64,000 bases of DNA from Deuterostichococcus epilithicus (GCA_033439295.1 JAVTLE010000014.1:1488001-1552000); one strand, 5' to 3'; positions 21,236 through 34,404 are shown, counted from the first letter of the stretch. Translations and numbers: made by a program. Notes: generated by a model not told the origin, from the letters alone.

Positions 21236-24200
21236 CTAGCCTCCACATCGATCCAATAGGATAGCATCGCGGCGCTGGGGCAGGAAGCCCCTGCACCCCA
21301 TGGCGTGCTGCCGAGCCCGCGGAGCCTGTCCATGCACAGGGTCGGGCGCCAGTAGGGTCTTGTGCACCTGCAGCGGTCCCTCCGGCTGCCAGTGGTCCTT
21401 GAAGTGGGCAGCGCCCTCGTTGCCGGCGGCGCGGGCGGCCTTGGCCGCCGCCAGCGCCGCCGCCACAGCGTCGGCCTTGTCGTCGCCCTCCGCCCGCGCC
21501 GCCGCCATGGCCTGCATCCACACCGGGCGGCCCTCCGCCCAGCGACCTGCACAGGTTGCAGCTGAGCGCGCTCACCAGCTGGGGCCTGGGAACTGCGCAG
21601 AGGGTCTGGTGCTGGCGTCTTGGTTCCCTCCAACTCGGCAACCGACCAAGACAGGACCATGCCGTCCCCGCAAACAGTCGGAGGTGGTCACTTAGCGGAA
21701 GAAGAGGAGGGCCCGGCAGCGGAGCGCGCACCTGCCCACTGCTGGCCGTTTGCCAGGCTGTACACGCACCAGCCGTGCTTGCTACCGGCGCGCCACTCCC
21801 CCTCGTACGCCTGGCCGCTGGCGAAAAGGTAGACTCCGTGACCGTGCGGCACATCGTCCGCATACTCGCCCATGTAGCGGTCGCCGTTGCCAAAGGTGTA
21901 GCAGCCGTGGCCGTGCCGCTTGCCCTCCCTGCAGGTTTTGAGAGCACCGGCTGGGGTGGGCGGGCCGGCATCAAGGTGAAGTGCCAGTCAGAGTGGGAAA
22001 AGCAGCAGTGTGTGGTGTGGCGAGCTGATGGAGCATGGCAGCAATATGTGCCCCTGGACAAGGCCAGGGAGTCAGCAGGACCAGCACGCGGGGAGTGCGC
22101 AGGGTCCAGCGCCACGCAGCGGCAGCCAGACGCGGAGGTGCGCGCCTGTACGTTCCCACAAAGCTGCTGTGGTCGGGGCACTGCTGCATGCCGCGGCCAT
22201 GCCGAGCGCCCGCCGCCCACTCGCCTGCATCACAGTGCACTCGCAGGCTCTCAGGCTGGTCGCATGCCGAGCGACCGACCCTGGATCGGATCGCGACGAA
22301 AGGCGTTCTGACAGCGCCAGCGCTCTCGGCGGCAGCGCTTTCCACACCCTCAGGCGAGGGCGCCAGCAGGCAGCGGGAGGAAAGATGGGCTAGTCAGCGG
22401 CGCAGGCTGCAGGTGCGGCAAGACGCAGGCGGACAGAAGGTTCTCACCCTCAAAGTAGTCGCCGTTGGAGAAAGAGCAGGCGCCCCAGCCGCTGCGGCAG
22501 CCGTTGGCGTACTCGCCGTGGTAGGTGCCGCCCGCTGGGAAGCTCTCCACGCCCAGTCCCGCGTACCTTCCAGCGGCCCACTGGAGCAGGGGCAGGCCCG
22601 AAGGTCAGGCGCATGTCAGCCACAATCTCTGGCGACCGTCGCTGCCGTCACATGGTTGACGGCGCCACACATGCATGGATGCACAATACAGGCGAGGTGC
22701 TGGAGCAGCATGACAGAAAGCGTGCATGAAGCCATGCAAGCCCTTGACGTTGCATGCCAGCTTGCACTGCCGACATCCCAATCAACATGCATGAATTCAC
22801 GTGCATATCACCTGGCCCTGGAAGAGGCCGCCTGTGCCAAAGGTGTACACGCCGTAGCCGTGCATGGAGTCGGCCTCGAACTGGCCGTCGAACACGTCGC
22901 CGTTGCCATACTCAAACTGGCCAAAGCCAGTCTTGGCGCCCTTCACGATGCCGCCGCGGTACACCTCCCCATTCTTCAGGTTGCGGATCTTTTACGGAGG
23001 CAGACCACGCATTCAGTCGTTGACGGAAGTTTCCCCTTCACAGACGGAGCAGCAGCGCGTGCCGCACACGGACCTTGACCCACAGGGACGCTGGTCGCAT
23101 TCACCGACGCGCCTGGCGCTTCCACTCCGGCAGCCGGCCGCTCCCGACTGCTTCTGCGCCTGCTGTCGCAACGTGGCTGCAGGCAAGCCAGCAAGTGTGC
23201 GGCGTGCAGCCGGACGCCCACCTGGATGGCTGGGATGTCCACCATCTGCTCACGCGCTGCCGGGTCCACCCCAATGCCCCGCGGGCGCTGCAGTGGCGTC
23301 AGCGCCTCGCCTGAGCCGCCGGCCTCCAGGCCGCCGTTCACCAGGCCGCCGCCGGCCGCACCATCGGCAGGGCTGCAGGCGACATCGGCGTCGGCCGTCT
23401 CGCCGAGTGCCGCCGCCGGCGCGCCCTTGGAGGGCGTCGTAAACGGCGATGGCTGGCCGCCTGGGCCCCCCTTGAGCGGCGACTTGCGGGGGCTGCGCCC
23501 CATTGACGGAGCCTTCCACCAGGCGCGGCCCAGCCCCGGGCTGGCCAGCGGGCTGGGGTTGCCCTCAGACTCTGTTTCGCCGCGCACCGCGGCCGGCGGC
23601 CCGCCGGGCGCGGCCTGCTTGCCGTCCAGCTGCGAGTGCAAGATTGGCAGCAGGTCAGCATGGCAGCGCTAGCTTGACGACATGCATGACGTCAACAATG
23701 TCAATTGGGCTACGTTGGTGTGTGACCCTGCTGCATGCTCTGTCGAAATTGTTCTCACTGTCCTTGGACCGAGAGACGCTTGCCCTGCAAGCGCAGGGTG
23801 GCAGCTCCATGATACGTGTGATTTGGGGGGCAGGAAAGAGCCTGGCAGGTGGCGGTGGCACCTGCAACGTGGCCAGCACGTCTGCGGCGGTGGAGATGTC
23901 GAGGCCACGCAGCAGCGGCCAGGAGGCGTCTTCCGGCGTGACGCCGGCCGTCTGCAGCGCCTCCAGCGTGCCCCACATAGCGCCCATCTTGTTGCGGCTG
24001 TTGGTCACCGCCCGCAGCACCGACTCCAGCTGCCGCGTGTCCTTCTGGCCTGCCGACCATCATAGAAACGTGCGATTGGCCATGCCGATTCCGCAATTCT
24101 GCGGCTGGCAGTTCAGGGCCACGGAACGCACAGCAGAGTGCCTGCACAAGCCGGTGGGGCAGCAACCGCTCCGAGCCATCGACCTCCGAGCACGCCAGTG

Positions 24201-25575
24201 GCGGTGCGCCACTGTACCGGATGCAACCTCTTCATCAGGTTGAAGTCCTGTGGATGGTTTCGCAGGAGGAGGCAAGGAGGCAACAGCGACGCAATCGCTT
24301 GCGCCTCTCGAAGTGCGGGCCAGCCGGCAGGCGCTCTGGAGGACCCAACAGAACGTGGGTCAGTGTCGTATGGGTGCATCAGCGCACACGCACCTTCCTC
24401 GGCAATGCGCTCCTCCAGCTGCGGGTTGGAGCCCGCTGACGTGGGGTCACGCATCAGCATGAAGCGCCCCGCCAGCTTCATCTCCTTACAGATGACGGTG
24501 AACTGCTCCCGGCCCCCCTCCAGGTCCTGTGTTGCAACTCGGAATCCATACGGTCAGGCCAGACACCACCAGGTCCTGTGCCATCAAACATCCAGATGAC
24601 CAGCCCAGTGGGCATCGGGGTCCATGCCGAGGAAGCTGACTTAGCGCTTGCCCAGCAGCGATCAGCGCCTTCTGCGGCTGGCTCCATCAGGGCGGGGCTG
24701 CAGGCCGCTGCGAGAGCAACACGGCAACCGGCCCGGAGACCGTGCCCACCTTGGCCAGGGACTCGATGCGCCGGGCGTGCGTGCGGCCATGCTGGCCGCT
24801 GCCCGACTCTGGGCCGCTCAGCAGGCCGAACAAGTGCTGCAGGTCCGCCAGCAGGGCCGCGGAGGCGTCCATCAGGTCGGCAATAGCGCCGCGCCGCATC
24901 GCCAGGCGCACGGATACCGCGTAGCGGTCGCGCTGCTGCGCGACGCCGCGAGACAACTGCCGCAGCGGGGGCATTGCGCGCAGCACCACCGTGACCGCCT
25001 GCCGCCCCACCTGCTCGATGGCCTCGATCTGCGGGCAAGGAGAGCGACAGCGAATCAGGCAGCCACACAGAGAGTTCCAGGTTACGTTGCGATGCAGTGA
25101 CGCATGCGGGCCTGTGACAGCAGGGAGAACGCATGGCGGGTCGGCCGCCGCAGCGATGCAGGAACTCAGTATGCAAAGCGCCAGGACCCACCTGCTTGGT
25201 GCTGTTCATGACCAGGCGCTCAACGGTGGGCGACGGCTTTAAGTCCGGCGGCGGCCCCGTGGCAACTGCAGACCGCCACACCGCCGGCGCCTCGTCAGCA
25301 GCGCCACGCCGCATAGGGCTGCCGACGGCGGCCGCAGCCGCCGACCGGATCGGCGAGGCCGGCAGCTTGGAAAGCTGCACAATGTCCGCCGTATTGAGCA
25401 TGCTGCTGCTGAGGCTGGCGCCGTCGTGAAATGTGGTGCTGAGTGTGGCTACATCCGCCTTGTGCGGCGCCGGCGACGCCGGCGCCGCGACAGCGCTGGC
25501 TGTGGCATTGATCTGGCGGGAGGGTGACTGCCCGCGATTCTTGCCACTCGGCGACCCAAACAGGTTCTGCCGAAC
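21236..25575 (-). CDS. MORN-repeat protein with uncharacterised N-terminal half (5' and 3' ends unresolved)
   Basis: Ten joined exons: 25575-25192, 25028-24750, 24526-24394, 24049-23862, 23629-23222, 22988-22812, 22580-22448, 22224-22152, 21928-21732, 21546-21236; phases agree, at least 760 residues. The first ATG lies in an exon I could not find upstream of 25575. N-terminal part: Ser/Ala-rich disorder, then a predicted helical block ([39 protein letters not shown]), a short helical block ([20 protein letters not shown]) and a Pro/Gly/Ser linker. C-terminal part: about seven MORN motifs, such as [37 protein letters not shown] and [19 protein letters not shown], then an Ala-rich end. MORN repeats usually bind membranes, lipids or partners, including in cilia and at the cell cortex. 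Nothing shows an enzyme domain. The C-terminus is read through from EGPLQ and may splice instead. Confidence 0.75.
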
Positions 25576-26838
25576 CTGCGGCACCAGGAGGCAGAAGTGG
25601 GCTCAGCTCCCTGTAAGTCCTTTTTCAAGCGGCGCTGCAACACAGAGTGCGCGCCAGCCTGCCTCGCCATGGCCCCTCCTACAGCTCCCAGAGGTGCATG
25701 TGCCATGAGTGCAGAATCGGCCCTTTCAGCAGCCCAGAAGACTCGCCTTGTCGCCCGCCATGGCTCGCGGACTATCTGTTGCGACGCAACTGGCTGAGAT
25801 GCAGAAGCCTCCTGCTGCTGGCGTGCCGGAGCCCCCGTCGCCTGTCCAGACACCAGGATCTGCAACAGACAACGACAGTTGTGCTGAATTGTGATGTCGC
25901 ATTACACGCTCCTCGACAAGCTGCCGTATCCGTGGCCGGCCGGCCGAGGTTGAAGCAAGCCACTCGCGACGGCTGTGGGTGTGGTGCAGATCCAAAATCG
26001 CTGGGATCGCGCGGTATAGAAAAGTTCGAGGCTAGCAGTGCACATACGCATGTTTTGCGCATGGTTGCGCATGAGGAGCGGCAGCGAAGCTGCGGCAGGA
26101 CCGGTCGTCCCGGCTTTTGCATGGGGTGCAGCGGCACCGCCTGCAGGCAGCGCCGCTGGATTCGCAGTGCTGGCTGCTGAAATTTTGATGGGCATGCCGC
26201 TCCTGTCGTCACCTCACGCCGCTCGTGCGCTGCCCGCTGGGCGCCCAACAGCAACGACAGCTCGGGCCTCAGTCAGACTGCCTAAGAAGGGGAAATGGGC
26301 AGCCTTCCGCAGCAACGCTCTGCCTTGAAAGCCGTGATGCATTGGCGCAGAATCGATGCTGACGAGCGGCACGTCCAGCGCTCTGGCGCACCTTTGTTCC
26401 CACGGGACCGACCAAGCCCCCAACCGCCTCGGGGCTTGTGGCCCACGGGAGCGGCTGATGGCGCGCCACCGTCACCGATCTAACTGGCCCCGCTACGCAG
26501 CTTGTTGCCCGATCACGCAAGTGTTTCGATCACTTCTGCTTGCGGCTGAAGACCCAGAACTCCTTTTCCAAATTGCACAGTTCGGGGGAGATAGGTTGAG
26601 AGATGTCCCGCCATCTTTCGATTCTTTTCCGCAACTTCCCGCGATGTCAGACAGGGGTCAGACAGGGCGCTGCCAGAGGCCGCAGCAGCTTTCGGTTGCC
26701 CATGTCAGCAGCTCTGCACTCCTCACCGGCCAGCAAATATTTTGGAAATGTGCTGGGTCTCCAGCATTGATGTCCCGCATCTGATAAGGACATCTGATCC
26801 AGTGCTTTGCCCACCTGTTTAACCAGTGCAGCTCGGGC
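25576..26838. promoter_or_regulatory. Divergent region, MORN gene / MATE gene; contains unlocated MORN 5' exon(s)
   Basis: The MORN reading frame is open back to the AG at 25576-25577 with no ATG, so at least one 5' exon must lie here on the minus strand. Several short ATG frames exist (for example near 25760 and 26195), but none joins in phase with a credible GT site. The r/h end near the MATE start shows nothing recognisable. Confidence 0.35.
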
Positions 26839-29771
26839 ATGGCAGGACGACTGGCTGTGTTGTCGGACGTCCTCAGCCTGAAGCCTGAAGTCGCGCATCG
26901 GCTGGCGCTGAATCAATCACTGTGCTGCACGCCCTTCCAGCAGAGCGGCACGGCGCCGCGGCGGCACCTGCCGCTCAGCCGCGCCCATTCGGTGTGTCGG
27001 CAGCGCTGTACGCGGCTCGCTGCGGCGAGTAGGGAAGACGGCATCAAAAATGATGCCGATGCGGCAGCATTGCCGGCGGCAGACCAGCTTGACGGAGCGC
27101 CGCCGGCCACCGCACCCGCCGCGTCGCTGAAGAGTGATCCTTGGGCGTGGCGGAAGCAGCAACTCGGCCAGATCGCGAAGTTCTGCGGTGAGCGCGTTCT
27201 CGCCATGAGGATCTGTTGGGCAGACGTGCCAGTGTCGGGGCTGTGTCTCTGGCCAGTTCCGACCATTCCACATGTGCATGTGCAGGTCCAGCCGTCGCCA
27301 TCCCGCTCGCCGACCCGCTCATGTCGCTGGTGGACAACATCGCCGTCGCCAGGGTGCGGGACAAGCGCATTTGGCTCGTTGCACCATGCTCCACAATCAG
27401 GAGCATGACTTGGTCACATGCAAGCCGTTCATGCGCCTGCTGCAGTTCTCAGGGACGCTAGAGCTCGCGGCCCTGGCGCCCTGCACGCTGATCTTCAGCA
27501 TGGGCTACATCTTCAACGCACTGTCAGTTGCAACACTCAGGTAGGCAGCCCACTAGGCATCGCACCTCGCACCGTGCCTTTGGGTTTCAGCTGCATCTCT
27601 GGCATGCCATGACTGAGTGTGAGCTGGGGCGTGTCATCTGCAGTTCCGTGGCGGAGAGCGTCCAGGGCGGCGACGACGCGACTGCTGAGCGGGCGCTGTC
27701 GGCGGCATTGTTTGTGGGATTCTTCATGGGCCTGGCCGTCTGGGGCCTGCTCCATGTATGTCCCCACTTCCTCGAGTGCCACCAACATCGTGCCATTGGA
27801 TCACGTACCTCATGCCTCAACATGCACTTGCCCGCTGAAAGGGTCCTGGTCCATGCAGTGCTATGCCACGGGGCTCATCGCCTGGACGGGCTGCGATCAG
27901 TTGCTCTGGGAGCCCGCAGTGGCGTACCTGAAGATCCGAGCTATTGCGGCGCCGTTCGTGTTGGTCACAATGTGCGCCCAGGCGGGTCTGCTGGCCCAGA
28001 AGGACGCCGTCACGCCGCTGCTGGTGCGGCGCGCTGGCTTCGTTTAGGCTGGCCACTATTTTCCCACACCTGCACATGTATGCGGCTGCACATACCCTAA
28101 ACTTCTGACGACCCTGCCACCCCTCGCCGCAGGTCGTGCTGTTTACGGCGTCTCTCAACCTCGTGGGGGACTTTGTTTTGATCACGGTGAGCGTGACCAT
28201 CACCTGGTGCCATTTGTTCCGCCGTGCTCTGCAACGAACAAGAACAGCACCTTGCGTCCACGTGAGTTCCTGATACATGACCGCAGCAATTTGGGATGGG
28301 CATCCGCGGCGCCGCCTGGGCGACGGCGGGTTCGCAGATCCTTGGCACACTGGTGCTGCTGTACACGCTGCGCGCCGTCAGCAAGGTACGATGCGTTGCA
28401 CCAGGTCCCCTGCACAATGTTGCTGTGTGTCTTCGATACAGCGTCCTGGAGGCCAACGACGCATGTGAGCACCCGCGACTTTCATTGCACTATACGCAGG
28501 TGAAGCCCGTGGTGCGGCTGCCCAGCCGGCGAGACCTGGCGGTGCTGGCCAGCACACTGGGGCCGATCACGTTGATTTACCTATGCAAAAATGTCACGTA
28601 CATCCAGCTGCAGCTCGCCGCCACCGTGCTGGCGCCACTCACCTTGGCGGCCCACCAGCTGCTCTACAGCCTCTGGAGCCTCACAAGCTTTCTTACGGTG
28701 CGGCCGATACTGCGCAGCGGACGAACAAGTGGCCATTAAGTCCGTCTCTGGCGATGCCCTTGCGAAAGTGGTGCAACTCGCATGCAGAGCCATCATGCAA
28801 TGTGACGGTGCCTGACAGGTGCCGCTGGAGCAGGCTGCACTGACATTCCTGCCGTCAGCTCGTGGTGCGGCACCATCTCGTCATCCATGTTGAGAAGCCA
28901 GTACAAGCACATGGGCATCATCATGGCTGCACACCACTGATCATGACGCACACCGGGCGAAACTGCCAATGCTGGATGGGTCATGCTGCTTTCGCGGCCC
29001 GCAGACAAGCTTGAGGCCTCAGAGATGGCGCGGCTGATCGTGGCGATTGGGTCCTGCGCGGGGCTGGCCGGCGGGTTGCTGGCAGCAGGCCTCCCACTCG
29101 TGATCCCGCATGCCTTCACCCATGACCTGGCGCTCCACCCGATCATGCACAGCGTCCTGCCGCAGGTAACTTCACGGTCCACATGGATGTCAGCTTTCTC
29201 AGGAGCAGGTGCATGTGGCATCTGAATTCGAAATGATACGTGCCCTGCACACACACACGCTTTCCGCCATTTCATTGGATCAAAAGCTTGCGTCACTGTT
29301 GTGCTTGAAGGCCTCTTGGCGTTCCTGCAGGTGTTTCTGGCGATGTTGCTTTGCGGCCTGGATGTAAGCAGGTAGGCTTTAACCATTCCTAGCTGTAGCC
29401 AGAAAGTCTCCCGCCACCAGTGCTGCATGAGCTTACAGATCCCTTCTGCATGTATGCACTTGAGGTCATACATAGGTACGCATACCTGCAGCACTGACGC
29501 GAGTGGTTGCACATTGAACATCTGCAGCAATGGCCTACTAGTGGCGAAGAAGGACCTCGGGTTCGTGTGCCGATCCATGGCCATCACGATGGTCGTGTCT
29601 GGCTCGTTCTTGCTGGCGGTGCGATCGCGCGGGTGGGGCCTCCACGGCGTTTGGTGGGGCCTGTGCCTCTTTTTCGCCATGCGGGGCTGCCAGAGCGTGC
29701 CGCGGCTACTGAAGCTGTTCCCGCAGCCCTCTCGCCGCAGTATCGACGGACTAGCAGCCGTGGCATCCTGA
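26839..29771 (+). CDS. MATE/DinF-family efflux transporter, plastid-type
   Basis: Twelve exons: 26839-27187, 27286-27353, 27446-27540, 27644-27755, 27859-28023, 28133-28186, 28287-28385, 28500-28697, 28819-28864, 29005-29165, 29331-29371, 29528-29771; in phase, 543 residues. A 90-residue Arg/Ser/Ala-rich leader precedes the membrane part and suggests the chloroplast envelope. MATE carriers export organic compounds against H+ or Na+. Seen: AIPLADPLMSLVDNIAV (first helix), ALSAALFVGFFMGLAVWGLL, YLKIRAIAAPFVLVTMCAQA, LFTASLNLVGDFVL, GMGIRGAAWATAGSQI, PITLIYLCKNVTYIQLQLAA, LAAHQLLYSLWSL, and the last helices in exon 12. Helix order matches the DinF branch of plants (EDS5-like homologues). Substrate cannot be told from sequence. 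Confidence 0.9.
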
Positions 29772-30442
29772 GGAGTCCTGCCCATCGCTGTTTCGGTACA
29801 TCGTGATGCGGTGAGCGCCCCAGCGCACCTTATATAGTTCGATTGTGCACCATTGTGCAGCAGAGTTCATCAGGGTTGCTGCCCAATTGAACTGCCAATT
29901 GATATGCAAAGCTGTGTCCTGGTTTGAACCGTGCCTACTGCAGAGAACTTGCTTAAAGACCAGCTGCTGCAGGAACATGGCGCTGCTGCTGCGGCTCGGT
30001 TCCGGCAAGACTGACAGTGGCCTCTCATGTTGCAAGCTGCCTAGTCAATCAGACTCTGCTCAGCGTGGAGAATCATGATTGCATAGCATTGGGTCTGTAC
30101 TCGCCTGCGCTGGAGTTCGTGTTCATTATTGTTGGGAACGTACCTACATGACTGGACGACAAAGCACCGCCAACCTTTCCGGAGTTGGACTAGGGGTCAA
30201 CTAACCTGTGTTGCATAGCGATACGTTGCTAATGTCATGTGATGTCAGCACGTGCGTCACAGTTGGGGCACAGCCGACTCGGCTGTACCGCCGGACTCGC
30301 TGGCATCGGAGTCTCACACGCATCCTGCGCCGCGGATGGTGGCAGCCGCTCAGCGCAGATGAAAGCTGAGGTCCATCGGCCGTGGTGTGGTCCGCTTGGA
30401 GTTTGTCATCTCGGAAGCCACGCGGCGCAGCAAAGAAACTAC
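29772..30442. other. Tandem intergenic region after the MATE gene
   Basis: 3' UTR of the MATE gene and upstream sequence of the thiolase-like exon. A TATATA-like string lies near 29830. No TGTAA and no exon recognised, although the frame of the next feature is open back to an ATG at 30242. Confidence 0.35.
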
Positions 30443-30612
30443 ATGCGGATCGGTCTCGAAGGTCAAGCAAGTGGCCTTCGCCGCTCATTCACTGCCGGGA
30501 TCCCAGGGTCAAGGGGTGCTGTGAGAGCGTTTGCACACCGCTGCATGTCGTCCAACCCGTACAATGCACAGGCACAAGAGACCCCGGAAGTGTGGATAGT
30601 TAGCGCCCCAAG
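30443..30612 (+). pseudogene. Orphan exon resembling the start of a mitochondrial acetyl-CoA acetyltransferase (thiolase)
   Basis: A frame with in-frame ATGs at 30443 and 30545 encodes a basic leader (LRRSFTAGIPGSRGAVRAFA) followed by SSNPYNAQAQ and PEVWIVSAPR, then AG|GTAGGG, a good 5' splice site. EVxIVSAxR is how mitochondrial and peroxisomal acetyl-CoA acetyltransferases begin, normally followed by TPIG. No thiolase continuation exists before the OPR gene, so this may be a leftover first exon. Alternatively it is a distant first exon of the OPR gene: its phase (two bases left over) fits an AG at about 31100 inside that gene's current first exon. The similarity is short, so the call is tentative. 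Confidence 0.35.
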
Positions 30613-31089
30613 GTAGGGCCGATGCTCCTGTGGTGCTGCTTTCTGTAGATGCTCGCATCGATGCCTGAACGGCGCTGGGTGCCTCCCGGTCGATGGTGGA
30701 TTGGCAGCCGCAGTCGCCTTGACCAAAAACTGCCGTGCAACGGAAGCCACGGCCCTTTCGTCGAATCAGCGTCCAGCTCCACTTAGAAAGGCTTGTGTGC
30801 TTGTCCATTCGATCAGCGTACGCATCCTGAAGGTGCCGGCTAGGACACTGACGAGGGTTCATCCGCGAGTGGCCACAGACACGCAAAGCCATGGCAAGCT
30901 GAAGTCGATAATTCGTGTCAACCTAGGGCCCTCAGAAGCAAGCATCTTCGGGCCTGACCCCCAGTCCGCGCCCGAGCCGGACCGGCCAGCTGTGCTGCCT
31001 GCCGGTGGAGCGGCACTCAAGGTCGCTAGGCATTCCCACAGTCAACACCTCCACCGCCACGCGCCGCTCATGCGCGCCTGACCGCGTGC
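30613..31089. other. Spacer between the thiolase-like exon and the OPR gene
   Basis: A frame around 30840-31020 is open and Pro/Ala-rich but joins neither side in phase. Probably the promoter or first intron and the 5' UTR of the OPR gene. Confidence 0.3.
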
Positions 31090-34000
31090 ATGGGGGACAG
31101 CAGGCACAGCGGCTCTGCGTGGACGAGCCCCGACAGCAGCCCGCCGCATGCGGCGCCCGTCATGGCGGAGCTCGTCAACCAGGCGGCGGCGCTGTCGCTG
31201 GGCGTACAGCAGCAGCTCGGCGGCTTTGGCAACGGCAGCGGCAACATCGGCAGCTTCGGGCTGGGGGACCCAAGCTACGGCTGCGGCACTGGCAACAGCG
31301 CTGGGTTCAACAATGGCGCTTTCGGGGGAGGACGCGGCGCCAGCACCTTTGGCGCTGGCTTCGGCGGTCAGCTGAACAGCCACAGTGTGGACTTGAGCAG
31401 CAGCAGCCCTTCTCGCAGCCAGGACGGCAGCTTCGACTCGCGCTCGGACTGGGAGCGTCACCTCGGCTTCCGAAAATTCAACAGTGGCAGCCGCCCGCCC
31501 TCCGCCGCTGGCAGCGTGGCCAGCTCCTTTGGCAGTGTCACCAGCAGCCACAACGGCAGCGTTTTCGAGGGCAGCAGCGGCGGCGGCGGGGGCGGTGGCG
31601 GCGGCGGCGGCAGACACGGCGGTGGCTACGGGAACGGCTATGCTGTGCAGGCGCCTGGCGGCGGCGGCCATGGCAACACGGCCTACTCAGTGCCGTCGCC
31701 GCGGCAGCCGCCCGCCATGCCGCCCCAGCTGCCGCCAAACACCGCCAGCCCGTTTCTGCAGTACAACTTCCAGCAGGTGTGCCTTTTCTTGCCTGTTCTG
31801 GTTGCTCCCTGCCTGCACGACTGCAGGAATTTAATCTCTCTTTGCGAAAGCCTTGTCAACTCCTGTCAAATGTTGGGTTTTCTGCAACACAGCCGTCGGT
31901 GGGGTTTTACACCGGGTCGCAAGGCGGCATGGCGGCGCAGCAGCCAGCGGGCCCGCACGGCGGCGGCAGCCCGGCGCTGGGCGGCGCCGTCGGCGGCCGG
32001 CACGGCGCTGGCTGGCCGCCTGCGGACGTCAGCCTGAACCTCAACAAGGCCATCACCAAGCGGCTGGCCAACGCGACGCACTACCAGCAGCTCTTGGACA
32101 TCATCAGCGACAGTGCGGTGTACTTTGATGAGGTGCGCTCCAGACAAATGCGAACCCGCGCTGCCGCTGGTCTTGTTCGTGCTGATGACTCTGTTGGACT
32201 CTAGAGGTTGGGGGAGGTCCCTGCATTGATTGTGCTTCCTGCTTCTGACCCCGCTGCAAGGCCGCATCGTCTATGCCGTGCTGCCGTGTTTGGCAACTTG
32301 ACTTGACATGTTTCACAACTTAACTTGACATGTCGAAAGCCTGTGAACATGCGAAGCCATCATCAATGGTCAAATAAAACATAGGTGAATGTGGCGACGG
32401 CGCTGCATCGGCTGGCGCGCCTGCACTGCACCTCTGCCAGCAGCAATGCGGCCACCGTCATCGTCACTAGCGACCAGTTCCGCCTCCTGCTGGCTGCCAT
32501 CCGCAAGCTGCTACCTCGCTTCGAGGTGTGTGATTTTTCGGCATGGACAAGCGGCGAGGCAGTCAGACTGGGTCAAAGAAACAAATGCACAAGGCCCGCA
32601 CGCCGTGGGCACTGGACAACGCTCTCCCGCATGCAGCTCGCCGACGAGCAGCAGGCTGCATTGTGCCTTCTGTCACATCAGTTTGCTGCACCTGGCGGCC
32701 CGTCAGACACATCTCTGTAGCGTGAGCAGCTGACGGGCTTTGCGTGCTGCACCACGACAGGCGCAAGCGGTGAGCAACACGGCGTGGGCGCTGGCGACTC
32801 TGGCGTACCTGCCGGAGGGAGACCTGCTGCAGGAGCTGGCGGAGCGCGCCACGGCTATCATCCGCACCTTCCGCCCGCAGGCCACCTCCAACACCCTGTG
32901 CGCTCCCCGCCCGCCCGCCTGCCCGTCGGGACCCTTCCGCCTCTGCCACTGGCGCAGGCTTTGCATGAAGCAGTCTGCGCCCAGCCGGAGCTGCGTTTGG
33001 TCAGGTGTCTCAGTCCTTGCCTCCATGACGTGTGCATGCTGCGGCTGGCCCACATCGAGGTCAGTACGAGGTGCCATGTCGTCACCTTGTGCAACTGCCA
33101 GCATGTACCCACGGATGCAAGTCCTGCTCTGATCCCATGTGGAGGTGGGCATTCGTGGGCCAAGTGAGGTGACGAGGCGACCTTGCGTGCAGCTGGGCGT
33201 ATGCCAAGCTGGGCGTGACGCCACCGGAGGCCTTCATGGCGGCGGCGGCACAGCAGATGCAGCACGACCTGTCCCGCAGCGTGCCCCAGGACATTAGCAA
33301 CACCCTCTGGGTGAGTTTCGCTTGGCTCGATGCATGTCCTGCCCTGTGCTGTCGAGCTGCTTGGGCCGCCAACACAGTGAGACGGCACACGGGTGTGCTT
33401 GAGAGCTGCGGCATCCAGTCCCGACGGACGGGATCGCGACAGCTGCTTGCTGCTGCCACTGTGCTGACGGGAGCCCTTGCCTAATGCACAGGCGTATGCC
33501 ACGCTGCGCTACAGCCCCGGGGTGGCGCTGCTGAACGGCGCAGCGGCGCATGCCGTCTACTGCATGCCCCGCTTCAAACCGCAGGAGGTATGCCGGCAGC
33601 TCTTGCTACTCGTGGCGCCTTGAGCTTCGGCGAAGTTGTGGCCTCTGCAGAACACACTTTGCCTCTGCGGCCTTCCCTGATCTCTGGTGATGTTGTGTCA
33701 CTGAGGCACACTGCGAGGCGTGTGGCCATGGCTCACCTCGTGTGCTCAAGCATGATCGGCTGTGCGCAGGTGGCCAACACGCTGTGGAGCTATGCGACGC
33801 TAGGCCACGACCCGGGGGCGCCGCTGCTGGACGCCATCGCGGCGCACATGTGCGACCGCATGCACGTGTTCCGACCGCAGGCCATCAGCAACTCCCTCTG
33901 GGTGCGTCCCCCGCCACCAGCTGCTGCCTGTTGCTCTGCCTCCGCCAACTGCACCGTGCTGAGCCTATCATCCGGTGATCAAGTCCACATGCTGTGGGGT

Positions 34001-34404
34001 GGCGCCAGCTGGTGAAAGCGCCATTGCGGTTAAGCATGGCCCAGTGCGGCCATGTGTGTGCAAGGCTGTGCAGTTTGTTGTTTGCCCTGGGCAACCTCAT
34101 GGCATGCGCACCTGATCAACAGGATCCACATCACGTGTGTGAGCATACGCATGAGTACGGACATGCTGTGCATGGAGCAGGCGTATGCAAAGCTGCAGTA
34201 CAACCCGGGGCGGGAGTTGCTGGAGGCGGCTGGCCGCCGCGCCCTGGCCGCCCTGCACCAATACACCCCGCAGGTGTGTTTCCGCCCCAAGGCGTCAGAC
34301 GCCAGCCCTTGGTTCGCCGGCCTGTGGATCGTCATGCGCTGCTCAAGCTCTCGAGGGCTCGTTTGTGTAATTGTACTGCGACGGCTCGACAGAGATCCCT
34401 GCAC

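Noticed and set aside
24478-25584. 368-codon minus-strand frame taken as one exon
   Set aside because: It reads through two introns: only 25575-25192 and, in other frames, 25028-24750 and 24526-24394 look like protein.
30801-31020. Open Pro/Ala-rich frame as second exon of the thiolase-like or OPR gene
   Set aside because: Its phase fits neither the exon ending at 30612 nor the OPR exon, and it shows no thiolase or OPR motif.
31042-31671. 209-codon Ala-rich minus-strand frame
   Set aside because: Antisense of the Gly/Ser-rich OPR first exon; composition follows from GGC/AGC codons.
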